Part shown: positions 11,857 to 24,549 of the stretch, in pieces
Layout: each line of letters opens with the position of its first letter
Position numbering within the stretch: the first letter of the stretch is position 1
Assembly: GCA_036924285.1 (NCBI GenBank)
Contig: JAYKYS010000001.1
Span: 6,349,501-6,413,500, forward strand
Reading direction: 5' to 3'
DNA from: Asterella californica
Lineage: Eukaryota; Streptophyta; Marchantiopsida; Marchantiales; Aytoniaceae
DNA: 64,000 bases
The notes under the pieces: model-generated
What the model was told of the DNA's origin: nothing
The model's database searches: none
What the model saw: only the letters and a program-made list of their open reading frames with translations
Made by a program: the position numbers and the translations under genes

Positions 11857-12785
11857 TTCAAAATGTATAGAACCGCAGTTTAGCGCTTGGCTATAACTGT
11901 ACGGCGGGGTTTCCAGTTTCACACAAGAAAAATAAGAAAGGGCCAGCAAGTTTGTACAAGTAACTCCCAGACTTACTTCTTAGCTGTGACTGAATTTATT
12001 TCTGTCCTTGGCAGTTGGCAGATGCACATGCTGCTTAAGAATGTAAAATTCCATCGCTTCCATACAGTACTAGTGTAAGTATGTATCTAAGCACTTCTAT
12101 ACAGCATCAGTAAATAGTGCCTCGGTCCTGACCAACGTTGCCTTCTGTTCAACCGTAGAAACTGTAAGTTGAGGGTACATCAATATACTCCGCTACATAT
12201 TCTGGTTGTGTGGGTCCTATGACATCTGGGTGGCGTAGCGGCTGCCTGTAACCCAAGCGGGAGTTAGGGAGTGAGGAGTTGCAACTCTCCCTGAGGGCCG
12301 ATGGGATCATGTGGAAGGCATGCCCACCTGAAGCGCAGAGTCTCTTCTGGGCTCTTCCACGGAAGTGAGAAGGGTTCGGGGAGATAATGTGAGCACAGGG
12401 CACAGCGTGAGGCGGGTAACCGAGCAGCGATCACTTCTCGCTCTGCGCAGTCAGGGGATAACGTGCTTGAATGCTTCCTAGCGATCATCCTCAGAGAATA
12501 GATTCTAACAACCACGCTCTGCCTTTTCCCTTACGGTGTCACTTTGCTGTATAGAAGTGCTTAGATACATACTTACACTAGTACTGTATGGAAGCGATGG
12601 AATTTTAGATTCTTAAGCAGCATGTGCATCTAATTGTCAAGGACAGAAATAAATTCAGTCACAGCTAAGAAGTAAGTCTGGGAGTTACTAGTACAAACGC
12701 TAGCTGGCCCTTTCTTGTTTTTCTTGTGTGAAACTGGAAACCCCTCCATACAGTTATAGCCAAGCGCTAAACTGCGGTTCTGCTC
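11857..12785. repeat. large inverted repeat of family T
   Basis: The arm at about 11857-12108 is the reverse complement of about 12545-12785, roughly 240-250 bp with scattered mismatches. The spacer (12109-12544) holds a reversed copy of the right part of family T (9000-9380). The whole forms a fold-back of about 930 bp with a long loop. It may be a fold-back transposon or two converging repeat copies. Confidence 0.7.
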
Positions 12786-15700
12786 CTTTCCGTGGGCGTA
12801 AGTTACAACCGTTCATATAGACATACCTCTGTTCCGTAAGAAACGAGCTTGTCAGGAAAGTGGTGGTGAGGATTGCCGTTGTTGTTGTGCTTCCTAAACC
12901 ATCGTCCTACTGAAGCAATCAATCCAAGACATGTCACATTATGCCGAGAAGTATGAATCTCTAGCTTTAATTTGAATGCTGATGGTTGATGCATGGAGTG
13001 CAAGGTCTCGATCGTGGAGGGGTAATACGAAGCATGACGCAGCCGGCTGCTTCCTGACACATCCGTGAATACCCCCTGGTTGTCTGCACACTCAAAACAA
13101 GGAATACGTACGAGCCAGGGACCGCTTGTTCGCGGTAAAGCCATTAGGTCCTGCAAAATGTAGCGATTGAATCGTGAAGAGATCTCAGACTCCTAGCGGG
13201 GAGGCAGATGTAAAGAACAAGCCTAAAGGGGCCGAAGGCTTTCCGAACGACCCTCTATGTCATTTTCGGCTTGATCAGGAGCAGACATTTTCCTTTCTAG
13301 CTAGTCACTTTCATATTTTTCTTGTACAAGTCTCAGCATATCACCCACGACCAGCCTGCATGTTCAGGTTTCTAGCTACATGTTTCCAGAGACATGTGGT
13401 GGAATCGCGCTGTAGGTTAGTTTGGTCAGGATTATGACTGCGCTTCACATGCCATTTTGGTTTGAGTGGCGATGTGGAGGTGCAAGTGCTAAACCTTTTC
13501 TTCTGCAAATCGCCGCCTGAAGAATTCTAAGGTACCACTAATCTTTCATTGTATTCACATACTTTATATAAAGAGTGCATAAACTTAAGAATGCAGAGTC
13601 ACATATAATGGACAGCTCACAGTAAGCAGCTACATTTGCCTTCTCTTACTATGATATGGATTCAAAGTGCACTCCTGGCCAACACGTAGTTCAAAAATTA
13701 TCCAAAACAATTGGTTAGAGGTTGGTCAGAGGTGACAGGCTTCAATACAGTTTAAAAGTAGTAATCACATACGTGGTTGATTCTAAAGAGACTGTAAAAT
13801 GGAGAGGTGAGAAGAGGAACTAAAAATGTTAACTAAATTTAATGTTTTATTTAATTAGTTAAAGTTAGAATCTATAAATAAATAGATTTTTTATTATTCA
13901 CTTGGTTACTGTGATTAAAAAATCCATAAGTACAGGATGGAAAAGTATCTCTTTCGTAGTATAAAGCCGTTTACCCTAGACGAATAAAGATACTTTTTTG
14001 TTAACGTTAATTAAAGCGTTCCATATTTCCCCTCTTCAGCACTTGGAAGAGGGTGAAATATGCATGCAAGATGAATAATATCGTTCAAACTTCAATCCAT
14101 AAGTTGCGGGTATATTAATGTTCAAGACGGCATATTCTAGTGTGGCAGACGTGGAGGTGCAAGTGTTAACTGAACACCGTTTCTTTTACCAATCGCAGCT
14201 TGAAATACCGGAACCATTGATCTTTCATCTTTCTCCTAATAGGGTGTGCAAAGCTCGTACCATAAAGCTGAAAGCGGGAGTGAGGTCAAAGCCCCTAGAC
14301 CATTTCTAGAGAGCTATCCAGGAATGATTTCAAACCCATAAGAGGTTGTTACGGGAAATCGGTCTATTTATGAGTCCAATCAAAGCTTACCGTAAGTCAG
14401 GATTTTTCAACCCTAGTATTAAAGTTCATTGAAATGAAGATCTTCCAGTGCCAAAAACGTCGCTCAAATATTTATTCGAGAGTAGAGTTGAATCGGAGAC
14501 TATGATCAAGAAGTTGTTATCATCGGAGAAACTAGTCAAATGACGAGTGGTGATCTAGACGCAATGGTAGTCCCATTGAAAAATCTTACCAAATCTACAC
14601 ATCTAGAAACCTAGATTCTTATGGTGCATGCAGAATATGAGAAGATTTGGAGTGCATCGAAGATATTGATAATCTTTCATCTTTCCATGACGGTGGTACA
14701 TAAGAAGACTAGAATACGAGGGCGACTGCAATCAGAAGTTATTGCTTTTCGGGTCATTGCATTACACTTATGTGGTGCAAGATTCCAGACAATTACGGAC
14801 ACTATTTTGCCAAGAAAATTTGATCAATAAGTGAATTCTTATAAATATACGAGAGGACTAATTCGAAACATCGGTGGAGGATAGAGTGAGAGCGAAATCC
14901 AATCGAGACTTACTTTAGAGCAAAAACAGAGTGCTCATTGTCCTTTTTCTGTATAGAATGCACTTAATATTTGGAGCAAGAGTCAATGTTTATATTCTCT
15001 TAGTTTATAGAGCAATAACCCTCCAAACGAACATGGAGATATTTGCGGGGACAAGAATCAAGCTAAATTAGTAGTAGAGTTCAGTCTGTTCTTGATGAAG
15101 AGTTGAATCAGATTCATCCTTGACATCAAGAGGTTTGTGGACTTGTCTTCGATGTGCACGTGGAGACATAGAAACAAGTCAAGTTGATGTATTGAGTTGT
15201 AAAATTAGATTAGAAGAGAATGATCTGAGGTTTGAAGATAGTCCAGAAGAATGTCATCAACATGAAGAGTCAATGTCTGTAGAATTGAATCAAGCATGTT
15301 TCGGAGGGGTGTATTAGTGCCAAAGAGGTATTATCATCGATTCTACATCACTTTGTGAAGAAAGCGAACACCATGTAACTAACACAAGCAGAGTAAAGGA
15401 TGAAGCTTGATTTCTTTATATTATGAGTATAAATCAGAAAGTATATTTCACAACTACTCTGTTAGAGTCCAAAGAAAGATTGGTGATAGAGTTTTCTCGA
15501 GCTGGAGAACTCCTATTGAGATAAAAGAATCTATAGACATGATAAAAAACATAGAAGATTCAGTTGAGTTCTCACATTAACCCACATTTGCAAAGTGTGT
15601 ATCAATTTTGTGCATTTTGTAGCAGTCCATAGAACGGTTAACTTTTGGATTGTCGACAAATTCATGATCGTGTGTATAATTCAAATATATCTCATTACAT

Positions 15701-16611
15701 ATGTATATGTTCCGCATTACTTATCGAATTCTCTGTTTTGCAACTCTGATTTGGGTCAAACATATAGTTGATATTGATTTTCCTTCTAGTAAAACTGGTG
15801 TGCACTAGAGGGTCATTTTTTTTAAGCTTAGAGTTTGTCTTTTCATTGTGTGTCTCTCCATCGCTTCTTTCGACTCTGCATGTTTCACGAAGGATGAACT
15901 CAAGGTCAATGTTGAATCGAAGGGTGATCTTTGCCGTCAAGGATTGGCAACGGAGTAAATCCAAACATGTAACAGTAGAGAGTCTTCAATGCAGATCATT
16001 CTCATTCATGCTTATGCCAAGTTTGTAAGAATACATATAATCTGAAGGTAGACAAAATCCAAAAGTGTGCATACCTTGTACTATAAAGAATTGAGGATAA
16101 TGCAAATGCATAATTTAGATGGCTGTGCAAATAGAAACAGGTGGAAGTGCAAAAAAAGGAGTTTCTCATTAAGCTATTGGTGTTACAGTAGTCGAGTCAA
16201 TCAACTAAATCTTTCGACAATCCAAGACAATTTGCAATTGAGTTGAGAGAGGATGACAAACGGTTTAGGACTGATGGTGCACTCACATCACGGAAGTTTT
16301 CCAGATTGCGGAGGGTTCTGAAGAATAATATTCACATTCAAAGAGTATTCATCGTTGTAAATATTGTTGGTAACGTAATATACTGGATACAACAAGTACA
16401 TAGGGTTCAAAAGATGACCGCCACAAACATCTTGCTTGGTCAAAATCTTAACTTGTTTTCACGGTTACTTCTCTTGTTGACGTTGTAAGAACTAAGACAA
16501 TGCTACACGTAACAAGGTAAGCGTACGGACAGTCTAGATCAGAACCTTTTTCCAGCCCAGATCTTCATTCTCGACCAAGATCTTGAAATATGTAATTATG
16601 CACATGATACT
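12786..16611. other. no gene recognised; AT-rich, degenerate
   Basis: Long stretch without a supported gene. Open frames are short and show no known domains. A near-perfect hairpin (about 16 bp, one bulge, 8-nt loop) lies at 14022-14062. Parts may be decayed transposon sequence, but I could not tie any segment to a named family. The copia LTR begins immediately to the right. Confidence 0.5.
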
Positions 16612-16865
16612 TGTTAGAATACAGTGTGAATATCCCTTGTGACAGTAACCAGTTCAGGTTATTAGGTGGTGACCTTCGTAAGGTCACCAAGACCAAGACC
16701 AAGAGTATATTATCCAGGCCCAAGGCCATTGTACATTATTGAGTAATCTATTTACTTGGTTCTGCCCACACTCTCTTGAGGAGCTCTCTCACACTCTCAT
16801 ACTGTCCTTATGCCGTGACTTAGAGTTTTGCCTTAGCCTATTCTACTAGCAGTCCATTTCTAACG
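16612..16865 (+). repeat. 5' LTR of copia C1
   Basis: Begins TGTTAGAA and ends with TTCTAAC plus one base, giving inverted termini, about 254 bp, directly followed by the primer-binding site. The final base is G where A is expected. The 3' LTR is not in the window, so the boundaries rest on the termini and the primer site. Confidence 0.75.
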
Positions 16866-16877
16866 TGGTATCAGAGC
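16866..16877 (+). promoter_or_regulatory. primer-binding site (initiator tRNA-Met type)
   Basis: TGGTATCAGAGC, the classic plant copia primer-binding site complementary to the 3' end of initiator tRNA-Met, right after the LTR end. Confidence 0.9.
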
Positions 16878-17049
16878 TTTGCTTTGTTGATGCACTAGCA
16901 CAATAGCATACACACTAGGTAGGCCTTCGGCCCTTAAGTGAGAGCAGTTGGAGGACGCTTCAGCTGCTGCGAGAAGGACGCTTCACGCACTGAGATTCTG
17001 TACCTTCGCTAACAGAACTTCATCGTTTCATCGATCAATCAGATACAGA

Positions 17050-17925
17050 ATGTCTGCCCCCTTTGACACCAAAGGCTGGGCTAAGTTCGACGGCACATAT
17101 TTCACGCTTTGGAAACACAAGACAACCTTGCGGCTCAGGGCCCGTGGTGTTCTTGATATCGTGGAAGAGAACGTGCAGAGACCACGTGCCACTACACCCG
17201 GAGGTACTGCGGTACCCATCCCTCCCCCTGCTACCGGACCCGGCAGCATCGCAGATTGGGATCAGCGTGATGTTAACGCGCTCGCAGCGATCAACAAATG
17301 CTGCGAGAACAGTGTGGCAAGACATCTAATGTCCTGCACCATGTCGAACGATGCATGGTCCACCTTGACCAGACACTTTGCCGGTCAAGACATGGTGACC
17401 AAGATGCACTTAAGAGAGAAGTTGGGTTTTAAAGATGAAACCCAACGAGACTGTCACCTAGCACGTGAACAACTTCAAGTCTCTCATCCAGCAGATGACT
17501 TCAGCTGGATTGATAATTATCAACGAGGAGCAAGTCCTCGCGTTGATGGGCAGCATGCCTAACAACTACCATTTATTCTTGCAGGCGATGAGAACAAACC
17601 CAAATCTCTCGCTACAGGACCTCATCACCTTCCTCATTTAGGAGGAAACGATCGGGCGCAATTTATGGATGAAACCATCTACTGCTTTGTTTGCAAGACG
17701 CCGACAAGGAGGACGCAATGACAACAACCGGCGCAACAATGGTGGCAACCGACAAGACGATAATCAACCACCGAAAAGATCGTCAGATCCTAACAAGAAA
17801 TGTTTCCAGTGCAACAAGCCCGGGCATCGCATCGCCGAGTGTCCGGACAAACCCAACAGCAGCAACGAAAACTCATGGCACATAATCGATGACAATTCGT
17901 CGAATACTCACCCGTCTCTACTGAG
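17050..17925 (+). pseudogene. copia gag (frameshifted)
   Basis: Starts at the ATG at 17050 and encodes a copia-type Gag. The N-terminal part, with a 'W..F.G..F..W' pattern and a helical UBN2/DUF4219-like region, is followed after a frameshift near 17450 and an in-frame stop near 17640 by a basic Arg/Asn-rich stretch and a CCHC zinc knuckle at 17801-17842 (CFQCNKPGHRIAEC). Gag would form the virus-like particle and bind RNA. The breaks make it non-functional. Confidence 0.8.
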
Positions 17926-18235
17926 AACATCGAGAATGACGCGATTCTACTCGGTGACAACACCACCATCCACGTTGCTGGTTCTGACATGGTGGAAGTG
18001 CGCCTGCTCAACGACGAACATGTGTACATACGTGACGTTCTTCATGTGCTCACCTTGCAGAAGAATTTATTCTCAGCTCGGCAATTTGATGCCAATGGCG
18101 GCTGGTGCTTAATTGACAACGGACTCTGTCACCTAGAAGACAGATTTGGACAAGTGCTAGCTCCCTGTCCCATCGTCGATGATCTTTACATGCTCGGGAA
18201 TTCAATTTTGGTCGCTGACCAAACCGCGCTTGTAG
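17900..18235 (+). pseudogene. copia protease region (degenerate)
   Basis: Downstream of the zinc knuckle, in a shifted frame, lie the typical end-of-protease residues of copia polyproteins: a 'VLHVLTLQKNLFSARQF'-like segment at about 18030-18085 and the following Gly/Trp-rich strand. The catalytic Asp-Ser/Thr-Gly is not intact. It should cleave the Gag-Pol polyprotein but cannot be active as read. Confidence 0.6.
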
Positions 18236-18409
18236 CTACAGCTGGTAGGACTCCCGTAGTCCACACACTACCACCTAGCCAGAGATCAGGACCGCGCCTG
18301 CGAGCTAGACCGCAATCAAACCAGCGGACTAGCGTCTCTCTATTCAATCGCAATATGCGCAGGATCCGTTTCCCACGGTCTAGGTCTAGTCCCGCTATCG
18401 TATAACGTG

Positions 18410-21400
18410 TTTTTTTGTCTAGGAATACACTGGGTATATGGCTGTGCAGAGGTATGTGGATTGACAAGGTTGGATCTAGATCTGAATGTTTCCACTCAAA
18501 TGTTTCACTATCTACTCTTCTAGCCGAGTGACCTTATATCTGCTCGGCTCAAGTTTAAAGCTCGTTACGATCCAAAGTTACGTATAGGTTGCATAAACTT
18601 GTGTTACAAACATATCTTTTGTACTCTAACTAAAAATACTCAGCTCTGTACTATCTAACTGAAGTTATTCCTCTATATCACTGGAAGCATGACTTCTGAA
18701 TAGCTCCCCAGCGACGCTAATTGCCCATTAATCCAACTATCACAACTTCATAGTACAACCAAAAGATGCTATAAGATCACTCAATCAACTTGATAGAGTA
18801 TCGATACAACTTTCTGTACACCCTGGTCTACCAAGCATTCCAGCAAGGTAAAGCATGCATGCTTCAAGGTACTACTCAGATCTCAACATAGCACCAACGG
18901 CGGTAGTACCTGACAGCTCCGAGAATCCAAACAATGGCTTAAGATTCATGACGACTCCATTCTCCTTCATCATCAAGAGCTGAAATCAGCCCCACACCCT
19001 CCAATGTTGAGTTGTATGCAGGCATGGCAGTTTCAGCAACAACTCCTCTCCAAATTGCTCAAAAATGATCAAAATGACAATAGATGATACCGAAAAACTC
19101 GAAACTGCTAATAACAGAAGTATCTTTGAACTTTGAGACCTCAGTCCTCTCAAACCAATCGACCAATGATGATCAAACTTCACAGGAAGCTTGATTGGAC
19201 CCTTCACTCCTACCCTAAATAATTTTCAGGTCGAAATCTTAAACCAATTCTCAGATATGGATCAAACCGTAATTTGTGCTAACTTCAGAGCTTTACAGAC
19301 CCAGGTACATTTGATCCAAGATTCTGAACAAACTACTCGACCATTTCAGGTGAAACTTCCCAAGTATCTTACTGATAAGACATGCTTCAATCCTGGAAAG
19401 TTTCACTTAGAAATTCGACCCATAACTTAAGCAATAGCAAACTAGCCATGACTATCACAGTTCGCTATTTCCGCCTTATCACGTCTACACTTCTCAACTT
19501 CAATCGGTCGGTTCAGAATCCAAATCGATCAAGATTCTGATGAAATTGATATCATAACGACCAGCACGTCGTCAGCTCTCCAACCCAACAGACAGCTCCT
19601 TAAAACTCTTCGTGAGTCTCTCAGAACAACCAGAAACGTAGCGGTAGGTATGAATTGCATCCCCCTCCATTCAATCGATCATAACGCGCTCATCCTTCCA
19701 TCAAATTGATCGATTCTTCAGCCCAGATTGTAGCCCCGATTGAGAGCTCTCCAACCATACCCTTCGTTTTGCGAATGGCCCTCCGAAATCTCCAAAAACC
19801 ACAGAAATGTCGCAAGGATCAGCTAGAACATCATTGGTCCAAAAGTGGACCAATAAGAGCAAAAAGATCTTTACTTTTGTCTTTTCTCCATTCAACTTTT
19901 TCCCCTAGAATGAAGTTTTACTCTCCAAGGAGACACAAGACAACAACAAGACTCTAAGACCTCAGAAAATCCTTCAGATATGTCGATGGATTCTTCGCGG
20001 TCCGTAACTACATAGAAGCGCTCAACCAGAATGAAAACGATTGAGTCGCAGACTAAAACAACGTCAATATTACAACCTGGAAACATTCTACAATAAAAGG
20101 TACGACAAAAGAAAACGGTGAAGCTATCACTCGATTGTAATATTCTTGCCCGAAGTTTCTCATGATCCAAGCCCCATGATTGATCTTCGATCTGCAATGA
20201 CATCGGACATCGACCCAGAGGTTGAAAGGAACATTCGATGGATAGATGAGATCCATTGTTCTTCACAACAAAATGTACACCGTCATATCCAAAGTCTCTT
20301 CGTATGTTACAATCGGAAGGATCACCGGAAGCTGTAACTCCATCATTCTTCTCATGAATTCATCGTCAAAGTATGCAACTAACCACTGTCGAAAGTGATT
20401 GCGGTGGATGCAATGAAGCTTGATGTGGAACAGATTCGGGAAAGGAAGATCCGGAGCCGGTAACAAACCTCCGTCCATAACCACTATTCCTGCAGTTCTT
20501 CACTCCTCCATGCAGACCACCGAGAACCCTCACGAATCACCCGCTGAGAGAGAATGCCGTATGAACTTTCGACCCACCATTTTATACACAAATGCGGCGA
20601 CAAGGACCACTGAAGTGAACGCGCACAGATCGATGACTTGGCACGTTCCTCTACCGTGCAATCACTTAAACAGATAATCACAAACGTGGCACTCATCACA
20701 CCGTTCGGCGAGTTACGCGATACGATTCACGAAACACAAAAAAGAAACACAACCCACGTTCCACGAGAATTTCACACAGGAGCCGAACCACAACACGACA
20801 CCGCCTCACAAAATGCGCACACCCAAGCTAAAATGCACCCAAGTAACTCACGGAGTTTTTCTCCTCCTAATTCGGAGCATACCCTCACAAGCGAAGCCCT
20901 CCTCACTCCACAAAATTCGGAAATGCTACACTTGGAAAATGAGGGTCCAATTCTTGTGAGCGCGACCTCTACCCCCCTTATCTCCATACCTCTTGGCTCA
21001 TTCTCCATACGGACGCCATCTGTTGGCTTGCCCCCTCTTGCGCGCACACGGATCGAGTCCTTTCACCCGCCCTTAACTGCCAACAGTCGCCAACCGACGA
21101 CCCCTCACCTGTCCTTCTCCACAAGTCTTTACCCTCCATCGTGATCTCCCAGTCCACGGGAGGCCTTAATGGCCCCCGCAGACAGGGAGTCCTCCTGTTA
21201 GTAGGGACTCCCACGCGGTCCTCTGGGGTATCGCGCCCCTCTCGACACGGACCGTCAGGCAAGCACGCCCCCACGCGGGCTGCCAGCCCCCACACCAAAC
21301 GAGGATCGGGATGGGGATGGAGACCACATCCGGTTGGGGATCCCATCCTCATCTAGACATGCATCCATGAGAGATCGTGCATCCCCGTACAAGGGATAAC

Positions 21401-21566
21401 GAATCCTCGTCGTCGGGATACGGCAATCCGTCCGAGAACTAGGGGGACGGTCCTTTCAGCAGGGACGCAGGGCCTTCTTGGCCCTCGTCCTTACAGACCT
21501 GACCCGACCCGGCTCACAAATTTCGATCCGACTTTTAACCAAGTTTTACCTTGGACTTTTCCTGAG
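18410..21566. other. unassigned insertion between copia protease and integrase
   Basis: About 3 kb separates two neighbouring copia domains that are normally nearly adjacent, so another element probably inserted here. It has moderate AT content to about 20600. After about 20900 it becomes GC-rich with short G/C repeats and an 8-bp inverted repeat near 21185-21215. I could not find matching LTRs, a transposase or duplicated target sites. It may be a solo LTR or a decayed gypsy fragment. Confidence 0.4.
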
Positions 21567-22560
21567 GTGCACCTTGCAAATTCTGAGTTCTCCAGGTCGC
21601 GATCTCCTCCGCGACTACTAGAAGACCTTCAGGGTTTCACATCTGGTAGTTGGACTCCTCCACCGACGTCACCTCGATCATGTGTCCTTGTTACTACAAC
21701 AGACGATCTCTCTATCTTGTGGCATCAGCGACTCGGCCATATCAACCACCATAGAGTCCATGAGCTGAGCCACCGCATGTATGTCACTAGTCTCCTTTCC
21801 TTCCCACTCTCTGAGGATATTTGTCCAGCTTGTGCACACGGCAAGCATGCACGCACTAAATTCCCACGTGCCAGCTCCACTCGATCCACTCGTCCTCTGG
21901 CACTGATCCATTCTGATATTAGTGATCGCATCTCCCCTTGCACCTTTTCTAGCTATGAGTATTTCATCACCTTTATTGATGACTACTCGCGCTACACTGT
22001 CACTCGTCTTCTTTACTATAAGAGTGACTGTTTTGCTGCTTTCCGGGACTATCTGGCATTTGCTGAGCGCGTCACTGGTCAATCTCTTGTCACTTTGTGA
22101 TCTGACAATGGCGGAAAATACCGTTCAGCTGCTTTTGACGCTTTTTGTCGTGAGCGTGGCATCCAACGTCAATTCACAGTTCCTTACTCTCCTCAGCAGA
22201 ATGGCGTTGCTGAACGTAAGAACCGCAGCTTGCTTGACGCTGTCCGTTCTATGCTTTTCACTTCCAAGCTTATCAAGCCCTTCTCGGATGAAGCAATCAC
22301 CTGCGCCATCTTCCTCCAGAACCGGTGTCCGTCTAAGGCTATCCCGTCTATGACCACACCTTATGAACTCTGGCACTCCTATGCCTCCACAACTCCTCGC
22401 CGATCCGATCTCTCCTTTTCTGCGCATCTTTGGCTATCGCGCTTTTTCTCAGGTCCTCGAGGTTGAGCGCACAAAGCTCGATGATCCCTCTCATGAGTGT
22501 ATCTTCCTTGGCTATAGCGGCCAGAGTAAGGATTACCGTCTCCAAAGAAAATCTAACGGT
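21567..22560 (+). pseudogene. copia integrase (one TGA, one frameshift)
   Basis: The GAG-pre-integrase H-H-C-C zinc-binding region is at about 21720-21850 (WHQRLGH ... CPACAHGKH), followed by the rve catalytic core. The catalytic acidic residues are visible: Asp in HSDISD, Asp in SDNGG right after a TGA at 22098-22100, and Glu in NGVAERKN. The TGA replaces the residue just before SDNGG and is consistent with a CGA-to-TGA change, as expected from cytosine deamination. A frameshift near 22420 precedes the conserved 'FGYRAF' segment. The protein would join element cDNA to the chromosome, but it is broken. Confidence 0.85.
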
Positions 22561-22944
22561 CATACCTTCACGTCTCGTGATGTTATCTTCGATGAGTCTT
22601 CTCGACTCTCCCTCCCACATTCGTCCCCTCTGAAGATCTCCCACTCACTCAAGCGTCTCTTCAGATCGACGTCTATTTTTATCATACCGTGCCCGTCCTT
22701 TCTGCTGACCCAGCTTATGTCCCGTCCGTCTCTCCTGGTTTTCTTTCAATGGGAGTTCCTCTGCCATCTCTTGCCGGTCTAGCTCCAACCTCATCCGTTG
22801 GTTTTGGATCTGGAGGAGGAGTCTCTAGCAGTCATGGCCCTGGCGGAGGAGTCACCAGCAGTACACAGTCCAATGGGAGAAGTCGCCCTCCACGTTCTCA
22901 CTCCTCAAGCCATCACTCTCCCCCTGCAGAGAACTTGAGCCCGC
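22561..22944 (+). pseudogene. copia linker between integrase and RT
   Basis: Ser/Pro/Gly-rich linker following the integrase, homologous to the duplicated fragments at 1-937. Ends abruptly at the LTR of G1prime at 22945. Confidence 0.75.
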
Positions 22945-24217
22945 TGTCAGGGTGATCCGTCTACCTAGGAAAGCGCCGGGCTTCTGGCTGTGGTTGTTTA
23001 CTCAAGAGGTTGGCTTTCAGGTCACAACAGGGGCTATAAACACTCACACAGGTGTGTAGGATCCTCTAATATGCTCGAAAGCAAAATTTAGGTCTAACTA
23101 GTAGTAATAGGTTTAGGCGGTGAACTTTGACACTCAAGGAGAGGGAAATTATGAAGGTTTAGACTTCTAAACTTCCCCTACATGTAAATAAGGTCCTACT
23201 GAACACACACACGAAGTTTCACCCTGAGATCAAATTTTAGCACCGAGATGTTGACAGAAAAGTTCTAAGTAAGAAAATTATGACAATTTTTGATACCCAG
23301 ATGGCTATTTCAACCTAGAACAGAAGATTGGCTTGATGAATTTCAAATATTTTCACAGTATTTGAAGTCTACAGGATGCTGAACATCCCTGTGAAGTTGG
23401 GACTCCTGAATGTACACAGAACTCCAGATGTCCTCCTCTTAAGTCGCTGCTCTAGATTAAGAGCTTTTCAGACCCCCTCAGCTTCAACGGCCGCCCTGAA
23501 TTACTCAGTGGCTCAATCTATATGAAAAATTTTGGAAAATCGTAGCCCTGCTGGCAGAGAACACACCCTCGAAGTTTTGAAGCAATTTCCTCAAATCTGC
23601 TGCGAGTGACACTGAAAACCCTAAATCCAACAAAAGTGATTCAATTCTAGCACAATTTGAACTTCAATTGGTCATAACTTCGTCTTTATTGCCTCAAATC
23701 AATCGAAAATTGCACTGGAAGTGCTTGGCATGACGAGCTCTATCTCCCTGTGCTCTCAGATTTTGAAGATCCCCCACCAATTGCTCGAAATCCACTCTAG
23801 AGCTCTGTTTCTAAACTTAGAGTTTTACAAAAGAGAAAATGGACCAATGGGAGTTCATAGCTCCACTTGACTGTCCTTTTGTGCCTTAAACTACCTGGTA
23901 ACTTATCTACACTCATATGCTATCACGTCAAGCCCCCTAGAGTGTCAGCGTAAAACTTAAACTACCTAAAATGACACGCAGCCCCAAAAAATAACTTAAA
24001 TCAGCTAGAAAGCGTACGACACGCAAATACAACCCATGAGCTTAAGCCCTATCAACATGGTAATCAACCTACTAAGACTCAAAATACTGTTAACACCGTA
24101 TGCAAAGGTGTCAAACATATACATAAAAGACTAAAAGTAATATGAGCTAACTTCTAGAACTACTAAACTCAAGCGTCGGAGCAGAAGTCAAGCATGTAGC
24201 CGCCAAGTAGCACGACA
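22945..24217 (-). repeat. 3' LTR of G1prime
   Basis: Reverse complement of the G1 LTR, about 1273 bp versus 1373 bp in G1 and clearly diverged by substitutions and deletions. Read on the minus strand it follows a GA-rich polypurine tract and starts TGTCG; its other end at 22945 is a mutated form of the CGACA terminus. Confidence 0.85.
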
Positions 24218-24476
24218 TCCACCCCCTCTTAACCTGCACATCCTCCGGTATGTGTCAGATCCAGATCAAGACTCTTCAACTTCAGCTTCAAATTCATCTT
24301 AACCTCCATTGAGTCTTCAGCTTCATCTTCAGTAAGCTCCGCAATGTTCTGGTCCTCCCCTCTCCTTCTAAAGAGCTTGATTCTCTTCCCTGCGATTGGT
24401 ATCTTATGCACTGCACCATCTAACTCTCTCAAAAAGTATGTGGTATTATCATAAACTTCTAACACCACATAAGCGT
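24218..24476 (-). pseudogene. G1prime pol, C-terminal end
   Basis: Encodes the end of the integrase C-terminal region. It follows the GPY/F motif with a segment similar to residues just downstream of it in G1, then the acidic Glu/Asp tail and the polypurine tract. It is joined directly to the G3 LTR; about 35 bp of pol expected between this piece and the segment at 30971 is missing. Confidence 0.85.
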
Positions 24477-24549
24477 TGTCGTGTCGTGGACTGGCTCCTA
24501 CATGAAAATCAAATTTTGACTTTTGTCGCTCCAAAGACACTTATGGGTA

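Larger units (their letters stand above)
16612..22944 (+). mobile_element. Ty1/copia LTR retrotransposon C1, 5' part, decayed and interrupted
   Basis: Order seen: 5' LTR, tRNA-Met-type primer site, gag with CCHC knuckle, protease-like region, then after about 3 kb of unrelated DNA an integrase domain and the linker towards reverse transcriptase. Integrase upstream of RT is the Ty1/copia order. The reading frame has several frameshifts and stops. At 22945 it is cut by the LTR of minus-strand gypsy G1prime. The RT, RNase H and 3' LTR should lie beyond the right edge of the window. Confidence 0.85.

Noticed and set aside
17028..17329. Overlapping minus and plus frames within copia gag
   Set aside because: Shadow frames of the real gag reading frame in the other phases.
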